From assembly GCA_902475535.1 (NCBI GenBank), contig CABRZR010000024.1:1-16892 (forward strand): a stretch of DNA of 16,892 nucleotides, in the 5' to 3' direction. Shown here piece by piece: positions 1 to 6,628 of this stretch; within the stretch, counting starts at the first letter, position 1; every line of letters starts with the position of its first letter. Source of the stretch: QAMH01 sp900556425 (lineage in GTDB: Bacteria > Actinomycetota > Coriobacteriia > Coriobacteriales > QAMH01). The notes under the pieces were generated by a model. It was not told the origin of the DNA, searched no databases, and saw only the letters and a list, made by a program, of their open reading frames with translations. A program made the position numbers and the translations under genes.

Positions 1-957
1 CACCTCCGCCCACGGCACGATGTCGTAATCGTCATCCGTACGGCGCACGACGAGGCACGCTCGCTTGTCCTTACGCTTGGCATCGTGCCCCTCGATGAAC
101 TCCCGTGCCGCCGCACCCGACAAGATGGTGCCGGTCACCAAGCTGCCATCGTTACGCTCGACCTCCACGCGAACCCCCATCTTCTCGAAGCGCATCCAGT
201 GCAGGGGATCGGCCTTCCCGCCTTGCGCGTTGCCGCTTGGCGAGTCGGGCGCGTACAGCGGCGCGACCTCCTCGAGCCCGCCGAATCCCATCTCCTCCAG
301 CCGCGCCTGCAACCTCTCCTTCGCGTAATCGCTCAGCTGGGATTTGACCACGCCCGCGAGGCGCTCGGCGGTCTTGCGGTGCGGGTCCTGCCCGTCTTTC
401 TCGCGCGCGTATTCCGCGAGCGCGTCGAAGAGGACGTAGACCTCCGAGAGGTTCAGCGGCAGGCAGACGGGGTGCACGGACGACTGGAACGCGCCACGGT
501 AGCCGAACTCCGCCTGGATACCCATGCCGCCGATGCGGATCCCGTCCCTCATGCGCGCACGCCGTTCCCCGACGGCGTTCTTCGAGCAACGCAGCACGTC
601 GTGCGCGAGCTCCTCCTGCGATATCTCCTCGTGGGATGCGGTGAGCATCACGAGGTCGGCCTCCTCGCCGCCCATGAACGAGTCCTTCAGCTCGTATCCT
701 TTCAGCCCTTCATTGCCGGGCACGCCGCGCAGCGACTCGAACAGGTCGGCTATTTGGTGGTACAGCTTGAGGCGATCCTGCCCAAAAGGCCCCTCGCCGC
801 TGCTGGCGTACTTGGATGCGAGTTGGCGAAAGGTGCGCGAATCGAACGGCGTCACCTCGAGCTTCCTCATGTTCGTGCCGACGATGTTGCTGCCGAGCAT
901 CGCCAACAGTTCGCCGTTCTCGGTCAGCTCCCGTCTGACGTAATCGTCAATCTTCAT
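1..957 (-). CDS. Uncharacterised protein with winged-helix-like segment (3' end outside window)
   Basis: The frame is open from an ATG at 957 to the left edge, giving 319 residues without a stop, so the C terminus is missing. A good ribosome site (GGAAGGA, 7 nt ahead) supports this start. I do not recognise a named family. Residues about 110-150 read like a winged helix-turn-helix (SQEELAHDVLRCSKNAVGER, then a basic segment and a beta-hairpin-like stretch). A conserved-looking block, VHPVCLPLNLSEVYVLFDAL, follows at about 161-180. The rest is helical and charged, with a short beta-rich end (about 258-319). A DNA-binding or sensory role is inferred only from the HTH-like segment. It lies 88 nt downstream of the GGCT-fusion gene on the same strand, so the two may share a transcript, although a hairpin separates them. 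Confidence 0.75.
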   Translation of the reverse strand, partial: MKIDDYVRRELTENGELLAMLGSNIVGTNMRKLEVTPFDSRTFRQLASKYASSGEGPFGQDRLKLYHQIADLFESLRGVPGNEGLKGYELKDSFMGGEEADLVMLTASHEEISQEELAHDVLRCSKNAVGERRARMRDGIRIGGMGIQAEFGYRGAFQSSVHPVCLPLNLSEVYVLFDALAEYAREKDGQDPHRKTAERLAGVVKSQLSDYAKERLQARLEEMGFGGLEEVAPLYAPDSPSGNAQGGKADPLHWMRFEKMGVRVEVERNDGSLVTGTILSGAAAREFIEGHDAKRKDKRACLVVRRTDDDYDIVPWAEV

Positions 958-1001
958 GTCGTTTCCTTCCGTTTCACGCCCTCGGTCCCGAACCTCGCGC
1001 G

Positions 1002-1033
1002 GGGCTCCCGTTCGCGCGAGGCGGCGGGAGCCC
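1002..1033 (-). terminator. GC-rich hairpin between two minus-strand genes
   Basis: A 9-bp perfect inverted repeat (GGGCTCCCG at 1002-1010 and CGGGAGCCC at 1025-1033) with a 14-nt loop lies just after the stop of the GGCT-fusion gene. No T-run follows on either strand, so it is a weak terminator candidate. It could instead be an attenuator or an mRNA-stabilising stem. The 9-mer CCCGTTCGC also occurs twice here (1007-1015 and 1031-1039), so the stem overlaps a direct repeat. Confidence 0.4.
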
Positions 1034-1045
1034 GTTCGCAATCGG

Positions 1046-2539
1046 CTAATAGGCGCGGCTTTCCAGATAATCGTCCAGTCCTCGTTCGGATAACTCGGGG
1101 TAGGTCTCCGCGAGTCCCGCGCGCATCGCGTCGAGGCACTCGCTGCTGGGGACGTTCTCCTCCCGGCGCGTCTTGTTGGTGAAGGTCAGCATCGGAATGC
1201 CTGCGCACGAGCCGAGGTCGACCTCGTCGCAGTACCAGTTCGGCCCGCGGCCCTCCATGTCGCGGATCTGCTCGTACTGCCCGTGCGTGATGAGGTACGC
1301 GCGCCCGAACGTGCATCCTTCCTCCTCGAGGTCGAGAAACGCCGCACCGAAGCTTCCCCAGGAGCTGCTCTCGTTGCCGAAGTAGAGCTCGTAGGGCACG
1401 TGCGTCGGCATGGAGAGGATGGGTGGCGTCTTGTCACTGCAGCCCGGGTACGTGCGCCCGTTGAACCGGCAACGTCCTCCCTCGATGTAGGTCATGAAGC
1501 GCTCGTGCAGCAGGTTCGAGCCGTAGCAGACGTACCACACCAGGTCGTCTTTGACCGATGCGTACTTGCTGTACGGCTGCAGCGCCGTGGGGATTTCCGC
1601 GTCGTCGTCCACGTCGTGCATGTACACGTAGGCGAGTGCCGCGATCTTCCGGCTGCCGACGCTTGCGATGACGCGCTCGGCACGGTACAGGCGTCCTTCG
1701 CCCTCGAGGCGGTCGAGCGCCGCGAGGGTGTCGGCGTCGACGAGGCGAACCTCGCCATATACGACGTCCTCGGTCCAGTTCGCCCGGCCGCTGGGGAGGA
1801 TTCCCGGATAGGCGCCGAGGTCGTACATCGTGTAGCCGTCGATCCGCGCGTTGCCGACAAAGCCGCTCTCTCTGACAAGGTGGGCGTTGGGCATCCCGGT
1901 CATCAGCGTGCCGTAGACGAACACCGGGAGCCTCTCCTCGTAATCCATCGCCTCGGCGACCCTCATGATCCCGCGTGCGAGAGGGGAGCCGTGGTCGCTG
2001 AAGACGTCGCACCTGCGAATCCTGCGCGCGTATTCAGCGCCGATATCCTGGAGCAGGGAGAAGAACGCTGGGGCGAATCCCGGACGCGTGGCCGCGAGGG
2101 AGAGGGCACCGCAGCGGATGAAGTTCTCCACGTCCTCGATCTGCTGGGAAAGCCCGTCGAATCCGTGGCCGACGAGGCCGCGCGTGCAGCAGAAGGCCAG
2201 CCCACGCTCGAGTGCGTCCTCGATCTTCGCATTGCCCTTGCCGGCCACGACTGCGCGGACGAGGATCTGGCAGCAGGCGTAGCTCGGGCGGTAGATGTAG
2301 AGGACGCGGCCATCGCTCGGGATGTGATAGTCGCTGAAGAAGGAGAAGCTTCCGTCCTCGCGCTGGAAGTCGATGATCGCGTCGACGGATTCGCGCCAGT
2401 CGGTCGCCTCGAAGATGTCGCCGTCGCGAAGCTCCTCGAGCGCCTTCATCTGGGAGTTGAGCGCGCGAAAGTCGATGCCCATCTTGTCCTTGCCGTTCTC
2501 GGATTCCTTCATCATGTCTCGCTTCAGTTCGATTGCCAT
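1046..2539 (-). CDS. Probable three-module protein: alpha/alpha-toroid-like domain plus two gamma-glutamylcyclotransferase-fold domains
   Basis: The protein has 497 residues. Residues 1-200 are helical and carry a prenyltransferase/squalene-cyclase-type repeat signature (IIDFQREDGSFSFF near 55-68 and a second, weaker unit near 107-128), suggesting an alpha/alpha toroid. Residues about 205-310 are AIG2/GGCT-like: FVYGTLM at about 207-213 and a putative catalytic Glu279 in LDRLEGEGRLYR. Residues about 334-460 look like a second GGCT-type module, with YGSN at 339-342 and Glu429 in RDMEGRGPNWY. GGCT-fold enzymes cleave gamma-glutamyl amino acids to 5-oxoproline; the substrate here is unknown. The length is far above the usual 110-190 residues of single-domain GGCTs. 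ATG 2539 is chosen because AAAGGA lies 11 nt ahead; an in-frame GTG at 2548 would be only 2 nt from it. No signal peptide or membrane segment is seen. The cyclotransferase calls are fairly safe; the N-terminal fold is tentative. Confidence 0.85.
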   Translation of the reverse strand: MAIELKRDMMKESENGKDKMGIDFRALNSQMKALEELRDGDIFEATDWRESVDAIIDFQREDGSFSFFSDYHIPSDGRVLYIYRPSYACCQILVRAVVAGKGNAKIEDALERGLAFCCTRGLVGHGFDGLSQQIEDVENFIRCGALSLAATRPGFAPAFFSLLQDIGAEYARRIRRCDVFSDHGSPLARGIMRVAEAMDYEERLPVFVYGTLMTGMPNAHLVRESGFVGNARIDGYTMYDLGAYPGILPSGRANWTEDVVYGEVRLVDADTLAALDRLEGEGRLYRAERVIASVGSRKIAALAYVYMHDVDDDAEIPTALQPYSKYASVKDDLVWYVCYGSNLLHERFMTYIEGGRCRFNGRTYPGCSDKTPPILSMPTHVPYELYFGNESSSWGSFGAAFLDLEEEGCTFGRAYLITHGQYEQIRDMEGRGPNWYCDEVDLGSCAGIPMLTFTNKTRREENVPSSECLDAMRAGLAETYPELSERGLDDYLESRAY

Positions 2540-2585
2540 CTTGATCACGATCCTTTCTTTGGTTTATCGGTTTAATCAGGACGGC

Positions 2586-2598
2586 ATTCATGATGAAT
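2586..2598. promoter_or_regulatory. Perfect 13-nt palindrome, candidate operator
   Basis: ATTCAT-G-ATGAAT is a perfect dyad 47 nt upstream of the chosen start of the GGCT-fusion gene. Its location in the leader or promoter fits an operator. No regulator is known for it, and such short palindromes can arise by chance. Confidence 0.35.
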
Positions 2599-2617
2599 CC
2601 TGGGGCTAGTTTACTCG

Positions 2618-2634
2618 ACCAAGCACTGCTTGGT
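2618..2634. promoter_or_regulatory. Perfect 17-nt palindrome, candidate operator
   Basis: ACCAAGCA-C-TGCTTGGT has 8-bp perfect arms around one base. It lies 79 nt upstream of the GGCT-fusion start and 34 nt (centre to centre) from the other palindrome. It is long enough to be unlikely by chance in a 300-nt gap. It may serve the minus-strand gene, for which TAAACT beside it on the minus strand could be a -10 box. The cognate protein is unknown. Confidence 0.5.
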
Positions 2635-2864
2635 TATTGAGAAGGGGAGGGATTTTGGGGAAGGCAGGGTGGATGGCATGTTTCCCGATCTATGCGCTTT
2701 TGCTCGTTCGCTCTCGTTTTTCAAAACTCGATTTTCTTATGATGCGGGTCTGGAGCTGCCACACTCTCGATAGAGAAAACCGTGTCACACCCCACGCATA
2801 CAATCATTGATGTGGCGTTTTCGATTGACGTCACGGGTTTCGATGACGATGGGATGTGATGGGT
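2635..2864. other. Intergenic stretch without a recognisable gene
   Basis: No open frame with coding-like third positions was found between the palindromes and the 61-aa gene. The composition is more AT-rich than the flanks. An 8-bp TGACGTCA palindrome occurs at 2826-2833. TACAAT near 2799 could be a -10 element for the small plus-strand gene, but no matching -35 was found. Together with the palindromes, this makes about 320 nt of non-coding DNA between divergent genes. Confidence 0.5.
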
Positions 2865-3050
2865 ATGTCAAGTGATTATGTATGGGTCGTCGGGTTCGAT
2901 GCCTCGACGGGCAAGGCGATGCAGTTCATCCGCTGCCACAAGAACAGCGCGCCGTTTCACGAGAGCCTCTACGCCTGCGAGGGGTATTCCGTGCAGACGA
3001 TGACGAGCGAGGAGTTCGGGGAGCTGGCCGATCGCGGGGGCTCCAAGTAG
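2865..3050 (+). CDS. Small uncharacterised protein, 61 aa
   Basis: The frame encodes a compact protein starting MSSDYVWVVGFDASTGKAMQ, with two cysteines (RCHKN and YACEG) and an acidic C-terminal helix (TSEEFGELADRGG). Aromatic residues and short alternating hydrophobics at the N terminus suggest a small beta-sheet domain. Third positions are mostly G or C, which favours real coding. The start is uncertain: GTG 2856, ATG 2859 and ATG 2865 are all in frame, and only a weak GGGA lies ahead. It is followed 86 nt later by a second small gene with a much better ribosome site. No family is recognised and no function is proposed. Confidence 0.6.
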   Translation: MSSDYVWVVGFDASTGKAMQFIRCHKNSAPFHESLYACEGYSVQTMTSEEFGELADRGGSK

Positions 3051-3136
3051 CGGCTCGTCGGTGTTGGCGATTGCCTTTTCCGCGTCAGGGGCGGTGAGGC
3101 TGTCTGCCGTTTGGTTTGCAGGAGGGGAGGGTGTCC

Positions 3137-3253
3137 ATGCTTTTCGATATGGATTTTGACGGTGACGTGGACGTGTTCGACAACGTGACCGAGTTCATGC
3201 TTGCCAATGGCGAGCTCACAGGCGATGAGGACTCCGACGATGATGACGAGTAA
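3137..3253 (+). CDS. 38-aa acidic mini-protein with EF-hand-like loop
   Basis: A short frame encodes a protein starting MLFDMDFDGDVDVFDNVTEF and ending in a run of Asp and Glu. Residues 4-15 (DMDFDGDVDVFD) fit the 12-residue EF-hand calcium loop: Asp at loop positions 1, 3 and 5, Gly at 6, a hydrophobic residue at 8 and an acidic residue at 12. A predicted helix (NVTEFMLANGE) follows, giving half of an EF-hand. A strong purine-rich ribosome site (GGAGGGGAGG at 3121-3130) precedes the ATG, and an in-frame GTG at 3131 is an alternative start. Metal binding is inferred from the motif only. There is no signal peptide, so the protein is probably cytoplasmic. It may be co-transcribed with the 61-aa gene upstream. 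Confidence 0.65.
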   Translation: MLFDMDFDGDVDVFDNVTEFMLANGELTGDEDSDDDDE

Positions 3254-3277
3254 ACCGTTCAAATGGCTAGACGGTTT
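3252..3277 (+). terminator. Weak hairpin after the mini-protein
   Basis: AAACCGT (3252-3258, overlapping the stop codon) can pair with ACGGTTT (3271-3277) across a 12-nt loop. The tail TTTGTTCGG is only moderately T-rich. This is a plausible but weak terminator for the two small plus-strand genes. Confidence 0.35.
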
Positions 3278-3451
3278 GTTCGGAAATGCAAAACCGTCCA
3301 ATGAAATGACGACTTTCGATGTATGAAGAGAAAGCTTCAGATAAAGACGATGCGCTGCGGTACAGCTGAGCCACTGCAGAGCGTCACGGAAGCTGCGCCA
3401 TTATCCGCTACGAATCAACAGCTGAGATAAGGTTGCAGCAGCATGAGGACG

Positions 3452-3721
3452 TTACAGCACGGTGCCGCTCGAACCGTTTTCGATAATCGCGTGCGCCTCT
3501 CCGTGAGGGCCAAAAACCGTCTTGATCGGACCGTTACCGATGACGGCATGCATACCATCGGGTCCAGAGACTATGTTGCCGTTTCGGAAGTAAAGGCCAT
3601 CGTGATCCCCGGATCCGATGACGGCAAACGTGTTCGAGCCGGAGCCGACTACGGCAGATACGTTGCCGTTGGGCCCAAAGAGCGTTCGAATGCCGGATTG
3701 CGGCTGGTTGTTGTCAAACAT
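3452..3721 (-). CDS. 89-aa glycine-rich protein with three internal repeats
   Basis: The start at 3721 is supported by a strong ribosome site (GGAGGG, 3 nt ahead) and a consensus TATAAT at 3756-3761. An upstream in-frame GTG at 3736 would precede the ribosome site and is rejected. The protein carries three related units: IRTLFGPNGNVSAVVGSG (11-28), a degenerate copy IVSGPDGMHAVIGNG (50-64) and IKTVFGPHGEAHAIIENG (66-83). Each alternates hydrophobic and small residues with GP-x-G turns, which suggests a small stacked beta structure. There are no cysteines, no signal peptide and no membrane segment. I do not recognise the family and propose no function. It is transcribed alone, or perhaps with nothing downstream, as no minus-strand gene follows for about 900 nt. 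Confidence 0.7.
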   Translation of the reverse strand: MFDNNQPQSGIRTLFGPNGNVSAVVGSGSNTFAVIGSGDHDGLYFRNGNIVSGPDGMHAVIGNGPIKTVFGPHGEAHAIIENGSSGTVL

Positions 3722-3755
3722 GGACCCTCCAATCACCTAAAAGGATGCTGGGAAC

Positions 3756-3761
3756 ATTATA
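3756..3761 (-). promoter_or_regulatory. TATAAT -10 box for the repeat-protein gene
   Basis: A consensus TATAAT is present on the minus strand about 35 nt upstream of the chosen ATG, implying a leader of roughly 28 nt that contains the ribosome site. No good -35 hexamer is visible at 16-18 nt, so an activator or another sigma contact may be needed. Confidence 0.5.
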
Positions 3762-3920
3762 GTCCGCACTTGGGCTCGTCTGCATATGGGAGGGCATCGC
3801 GGCGACTCGCGCTTTCGCGGTACATCGGCACCAGCCACCGAAGGCACGCTCTTCTGTACGTATCGTGTGATGGGGCATCGCGCGCCTCGAAAAGCGCGAG
3901 ACGCCGCTCAATCGCGTGAA

Positions 3921-4466
3921 CTACCCCAGCGGCGGCTTGGGCACCTCGCCCGTGAGCAACCAGCCCTCGCTTGCCAGCTGGTATCCCACCTCTACGTATC
4001 CGGCGGCACTTTCCTCCAGGCTGGCCTTCTCCTCGTCGGTCAGGGGACGCTTCGCCCGTGCGGGCGCTCCGACGACGAGCATGCCGTCCGGGATGCGCGC
4101 CGATCCCGTCACGAGCGCTCCGGCCCCGATGAGGCAGTGACTGCCGATCTCAGCACCGTCGAGCACCGTGGCTCCCATGCCGACGAGCGAATGGTCGCCG
4201 ATGGTGCAGCCATGCACGACCGCGGCATGCCCGATGGTCACGTCATGGCCGACGATCGTGGGCGCGTCGTGGCTCACGTGCAGGCAGGCGCCTTCCTGCA
4301 CGTTCGTGCGCTCGCCTAACTTGACGAATGTGCCACAGTCGCCCCGGATGGTCGCGTTGAACAGGACGCAGCACTCGTCGCCGATGGTGACGTCGCCGAT
4401 GACGGTCGCGTTGGTCGCCACGTGCGCGGTGGGGGAGACGGTGGGCACTTTGCTCGGCTTCTGCAT
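3921..4466 (-). CDS. Gamma-class carbonic anhydrase-like hexapeptide-repeat protein
   Basis: The 181-residue protein consists mostly of left-handed beta-helix hexapeptide repeats (for example TVIGDVTIGD and TIGDHSLVGMGATVLDGAEI), with a C-terminal helix (about 143-170) packing on the helix. Residues matching the gamma carbonic anhydrase active site are present: the IRGD block (Arg41, Asp43), Gln57, and candidate zinc ligands His63, His80 and His85, the last two with the usual five-residue spacing. Family members form trimers and bind metal between subunits. Many are CO2/bicarbonate interconverting enzymes, but some CaiE/PaaY-like relatives have other or no known activity. ATG 4466 is preferred over ATG 4472 because AGAGG lies 6 nt ahead of it. 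No export signal is present. It is separated from its neighbours by 170-200 nt gaps, so probably monocistronic. Confidence 0.92.
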   Translation of the reverse strand: MQKPSKVPTVSPTAHVATNATVIGDVTIGDECCVLFNATIRGDCGTFVKLGERTNVQEGACLHVSHDAPTIVGHDVTIGHAAVVHGCTIGDHSLVGMGATVLDGAEIGSHCLIGAGALVTGSARIPDGMLVVGAPARAKRPLTDEEKASLEESAAGYVEVGYQLASEGWLLTGEVPKPPLG

Positions 4467-4638
4467 GGTCATCCTCTCTGGATGCGTTCGCGTGTGAATA
4501 TGCGTTGTTGTTCAATATGGCAGAACACTACCAATTATGGCGAGGTTTTGCCACAACATGATGATGCAGTGATGCAATGCGGGATTACAGTAGACGACCA
4601 TTCGGAAAAGGCTCTCCCATCATGGCAGCGTTGCCATG

Positions 4639-5550
4639 CTAGACACGTAGCGGAATCACCTCAGCGTGTCCGTTGCTGAGCAATAGCGCCGTTCCATCCC
4701 CGATGGGTCGGTTGTATGTTGTACGAGAGAGGGTGTCGCATAGCCAGATGGTTTCGTTGATGCCATCGATTTTCTCGCATGTGGGAACGGGCGTATGTCC
4801 GACGATTTGATTGATGCCCTGTGCTGCGTCATCGCGTAACTCCGAGAGATCGGCCCACAGCGGTCCCGGCACTCCGTAGCCGCCTCGGGCCCAGCCCACC
4901 ATCGAAAGCTTTTCTCGGCAGCAAGGGCTGCCATCGAAGAAGAACTCGTTGATGCGCGAGGCGCACGCTCTCGCGTCGTCACATCCAGGTAGGTTCTCGT
5001 CTCTCCATTCCTGCGTGAGCCCGGCATGCGTGAGGAGAAAACCATCGACACATGCTGCGGCTTGCATTTCTATTTCCTGCAGCTTGTCGCGGATTTCGAT
5101 GAACGCCTCGTGGTGCGTGCCGGAGCAGCCGCGACCAATCAGGTATTCGAAATCGTGGTTTCCCACAAGGCGGGTCACGTTCATGCCGTCAGCTGTCTGT
5201 TCCTTTAGCCAGCCGATTTGGAAATCCAGGGCACTGAGTACGTCGTCAGCCGTCGAGCCCCACTCGTCAGTGTAATCACCCAAGAGCACGATGCTTTGTG
5301 CGCCTCGCTCCTTGGCAACGGCACTGATTCGCGGCAGCATCTCTGCCTGCTTGCAATGCAAGTCACCAACGACAAGCGTGCCGTTTCTCGTTTCAATGTC
5401 CTTTTTCTTCAAATCAATTACTTCATTTCTTCGACTATATCGCGGCAGCACAATACGAGGTGGCTGCCTCTTCCAGCGCAGAGGCGCTTTGGAAGCCGTC
5501 TTTGGGACGACGACTTCAACCGTTGTCATAGGTGCTTGCATTGCGATCAC
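4639..5550 (-). CDS. Calcineurin-like metallophosphoesterase
   Basis: The 303-residue protein contains the full set of metallophosphatase motifs: GDLH (62-65), GDYTDEW (91-97), GNHD (130-133), THAG (174-177) and GHTP (251-254). Together they build a two-metal site for phosphoester hydrolysis. The arrangement resembles the PPP/Ap4A-hydrolase group, but GDYTDEWG replaces the usual GDxxDRG, so protein phosphatase activity should not be assumed. Residues 1-55 are a basic, low-complexity leader rich in Lys, Arg, Pro and Val with no phosphatase motif. Start codons there are uncertain: GTG 5550 (used here), ATG 5541 and ATG 5529 are in frame, and none has a clear ribosome site. The 5' part and the upstream region are AT-richer than the rest of the window. 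The substrate is unknown. Confidence 0.9.
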   Translation of the reverse strand: MIAMQAPMTTVEVVVPKTASKAPLRWKRQPPRIVLPRYSRRNEVIDLKKKDIETRNGTLVVGDLHCKQAEMLPRISAVAKERGAQSIVLLGDYTDEWGSTADDVLSALDFQIGWLKEQTADGMNVTRLVGNHDFEYLIGRGCSGTHHEAFIEIRDKLQEIEMQAAACVDGFLLTHAGLTQEWRDENLPGCDDARACASRINEFFFDGSPCCREKLSMVGWARGGYGVPGPLWADLSELRDDAAQGINQIVGHTPVPTCEKIDGINETIWLCDTLSRTTYNRPIGDGTALLLSNGHAEVIPLRV

Positions 5551-5863
5551 CCGCTTTTTGTTCGACCCTCAACACCTGCGCAAACCATGTCGTGAATTTC
5601 TTGCTCATTTGGTGACACCTGCATGCTTCCAATGAATAAGTTGCTGTAGGTACCGTACTGCAGCTGGCTTTAGACAAAAACAGTCGCAATAGTCCGAATT
5701 CGAAATTCCCGGCTTGTAATTGCCAGGAATCTCATGTCCCTGTTGCCCTGTACAATGCTCTTGTGATGTAGCTGCCCGTCTGTGAAGGAAGGTGTCGCCA
5801 AGCATGGCAGGAAATCATCGATCAGCGTCGCTGCGGTGTTTTCGCGCGAAGCGAGAGGGTGCC
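5551..5863. other. Divergent intergenic region, no gene seen
   Basis: About 310 nt separate the phosphoesterase and the HTH gene, which diverge. The composition is AT-rich relative to the window. A plus-strand frame continues upstream of the HTH gene start to 5792, but it lacks coding character and a ribosome site. No convincing promoter pair was found, although TACAAT near 5750-5760 could be a -10 element for the plus-strand gene. No repeat, RNA gene or conserved motif is recognised. Confidence 0.5.
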
Positions 5864-6205
5864 ATGGAAGAAAGCGTTCGTGATGCGATCGCCTCTTTGT
5901 TGGCAGAAGGTAAGACCCCCTCGTTCTACAAGGTCGCAGATCGTGCGCAGATTGCACGAAGCTCGCTTTACAGGAAGCAAAATCTCAGGCAGCTGGTAGA
6001 AGACGCGCGCGAGGGGCGTGGAATCGGCGGTTATTCTGCGCATAGCTATGACTGGCTCGTGCAAGAGAATGAGAGCCTCAAGCGCGAGGTCCGTGCGTTG
6101 CGTCGTGAGGTGGAGGCGATGAGCGGTGCCGAGATTGTTGTGATAGGAGAGAGACAGTCATCTGTCATCGAGTATTGCATCATCGACTTTCCCCAGGCGG
6201 CATAG
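5864..6205 (+). CDS. TnpC/DUF6262-like helix-turn-helix protein with coiled coil
   Basis: The 113-residue protein starts at an ATG with GAGAGGG 6 nt ahead. Residues about 6-45 form an HTH resembling that of Tn554 TnpC-like (DUF6262) proteins: a helix, the phrase GKTPSFYKVADRAQIARSSL, then YRKQNLRQLVEDAR. Residues about 63-87 (WLVQENESLKREVRALRREV) are a clear heptad coiled coil, as in TnpC-type accessory proteins. The C-terminal tail (IVVIGERQSSVIEYCIIDF) is hydrophobic and unrecognised. In Tn554-type elements TnpC helps two tyrosine-recombinase transposases, but no recombinase is present in this window. It is therefore either an orphan DNA-binding protein or a remnant. It converges on the DUF4180 gene with a 54-nt gap. 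Confidence 0.75.
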   Translation: MEESVRDAIASLLAEGKTPSFYKVADRAQIARSSLYRKQNLRQLVEDAREGRGIGGYSAHSYDWLVQENESLKREVRALRREVEAMSGAEIVVIGERQSSVIEYCIIDFPQAA

Positions 6206-6259
6206 GCAAGTCTATCGTCGTAAAATCGGACTACTGTAAGCCCCGCCTCGCGCTCCCTA

Positions 6260-6628
6260 TCAGCGGTTCTTCGCGAGCGCGGCAACGGCCTCATCTCTCG
6301 TGGAGACGAAGAAGAAATCCCTGCCTTTGTTGCTCTCGTACATGAAGTCCTTGAGTGGCTTGCTCGTGTAGCGCGAATAGTCGCCATAGATGGCCATGCG
6401 GCCGCCGTAGTTGACGTACTTCTGCAATATCTCACCGGCCAGTCCTGTGCTGAGGACGAAGAAGTCCTCGGCGATGAGTTGCTTGGGAATCACGATGTCC
6501 TTCGACCCCACGTCGTACTGTGCGCTCATCAGCAGATCGATTGCCGATTGCGCGTCCGTGATGACCGGCTCGTCACTCTCCACGAGGACGCAGAGCACGC
6601 CGTTTTCCTCGATACCCGTCAAGTTCAT
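6260..6628 (-). CDS. DUF4180 domain protein
   Basis: The 122-residue protein matches the DUF4180 pattern throughout. It has an N-terminal strand pair, a DAQSAIDLLMSAQY helix, then LIAEDFFVLSTGLAGEILQK, YVNYGGRMAIYGDYSRYTSK, a DFMYESNKG block and the FFFVSTRDEAVAAL end. The family has no established biochemical role; the fold looks like an STAS-type alpha/beta domain, which is inference. The start ATG 6628 has AAGGAG 7 nt ahead and overlaps the stop of the upstream GNAT gene by 4 nt (ATGA), so the two are almost certainly translationally coupled. Longer in-frame starts upstream lie inside the GNAT gene and are rejected. No signal peptide is present. Confidence 0.88.
   Translation of the reverse strand: MNLTGIEENGVLCVLVESDEPVITDAQSAIDLLMSAQYDVGSKDIVIPKQLIAEDFFVLSTGLAGEILQKYVNYGGRMAIYGDYSRYTSKPLKDFMYESNKGRDFFFVSTRDEAVAALAKNR

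Noticed and set aside
85..2575. Plus-strand frames of 365 and 430 codons (85-1182 and 1283-2575)
   Set aside because: They run opposite real minus-strand genes with recognisable domains or good ribosome sites, and their products show no fold-like pattern.
2826..2833. TGACGTCA palindrome upstream of the 61-aa gene as an operator
   Set aside because: An 8-bp palindrome is expected by chance at this rate, and nothing else in the region supports it.
3878..3899. Hairpin TCGCGC / GCGCGA downstream of the carbonic anhydrase gene as a terminator
   Set aside because: The stem is only 6 bp with a 10-nt loop and there is no T-run in the direction of the gene.
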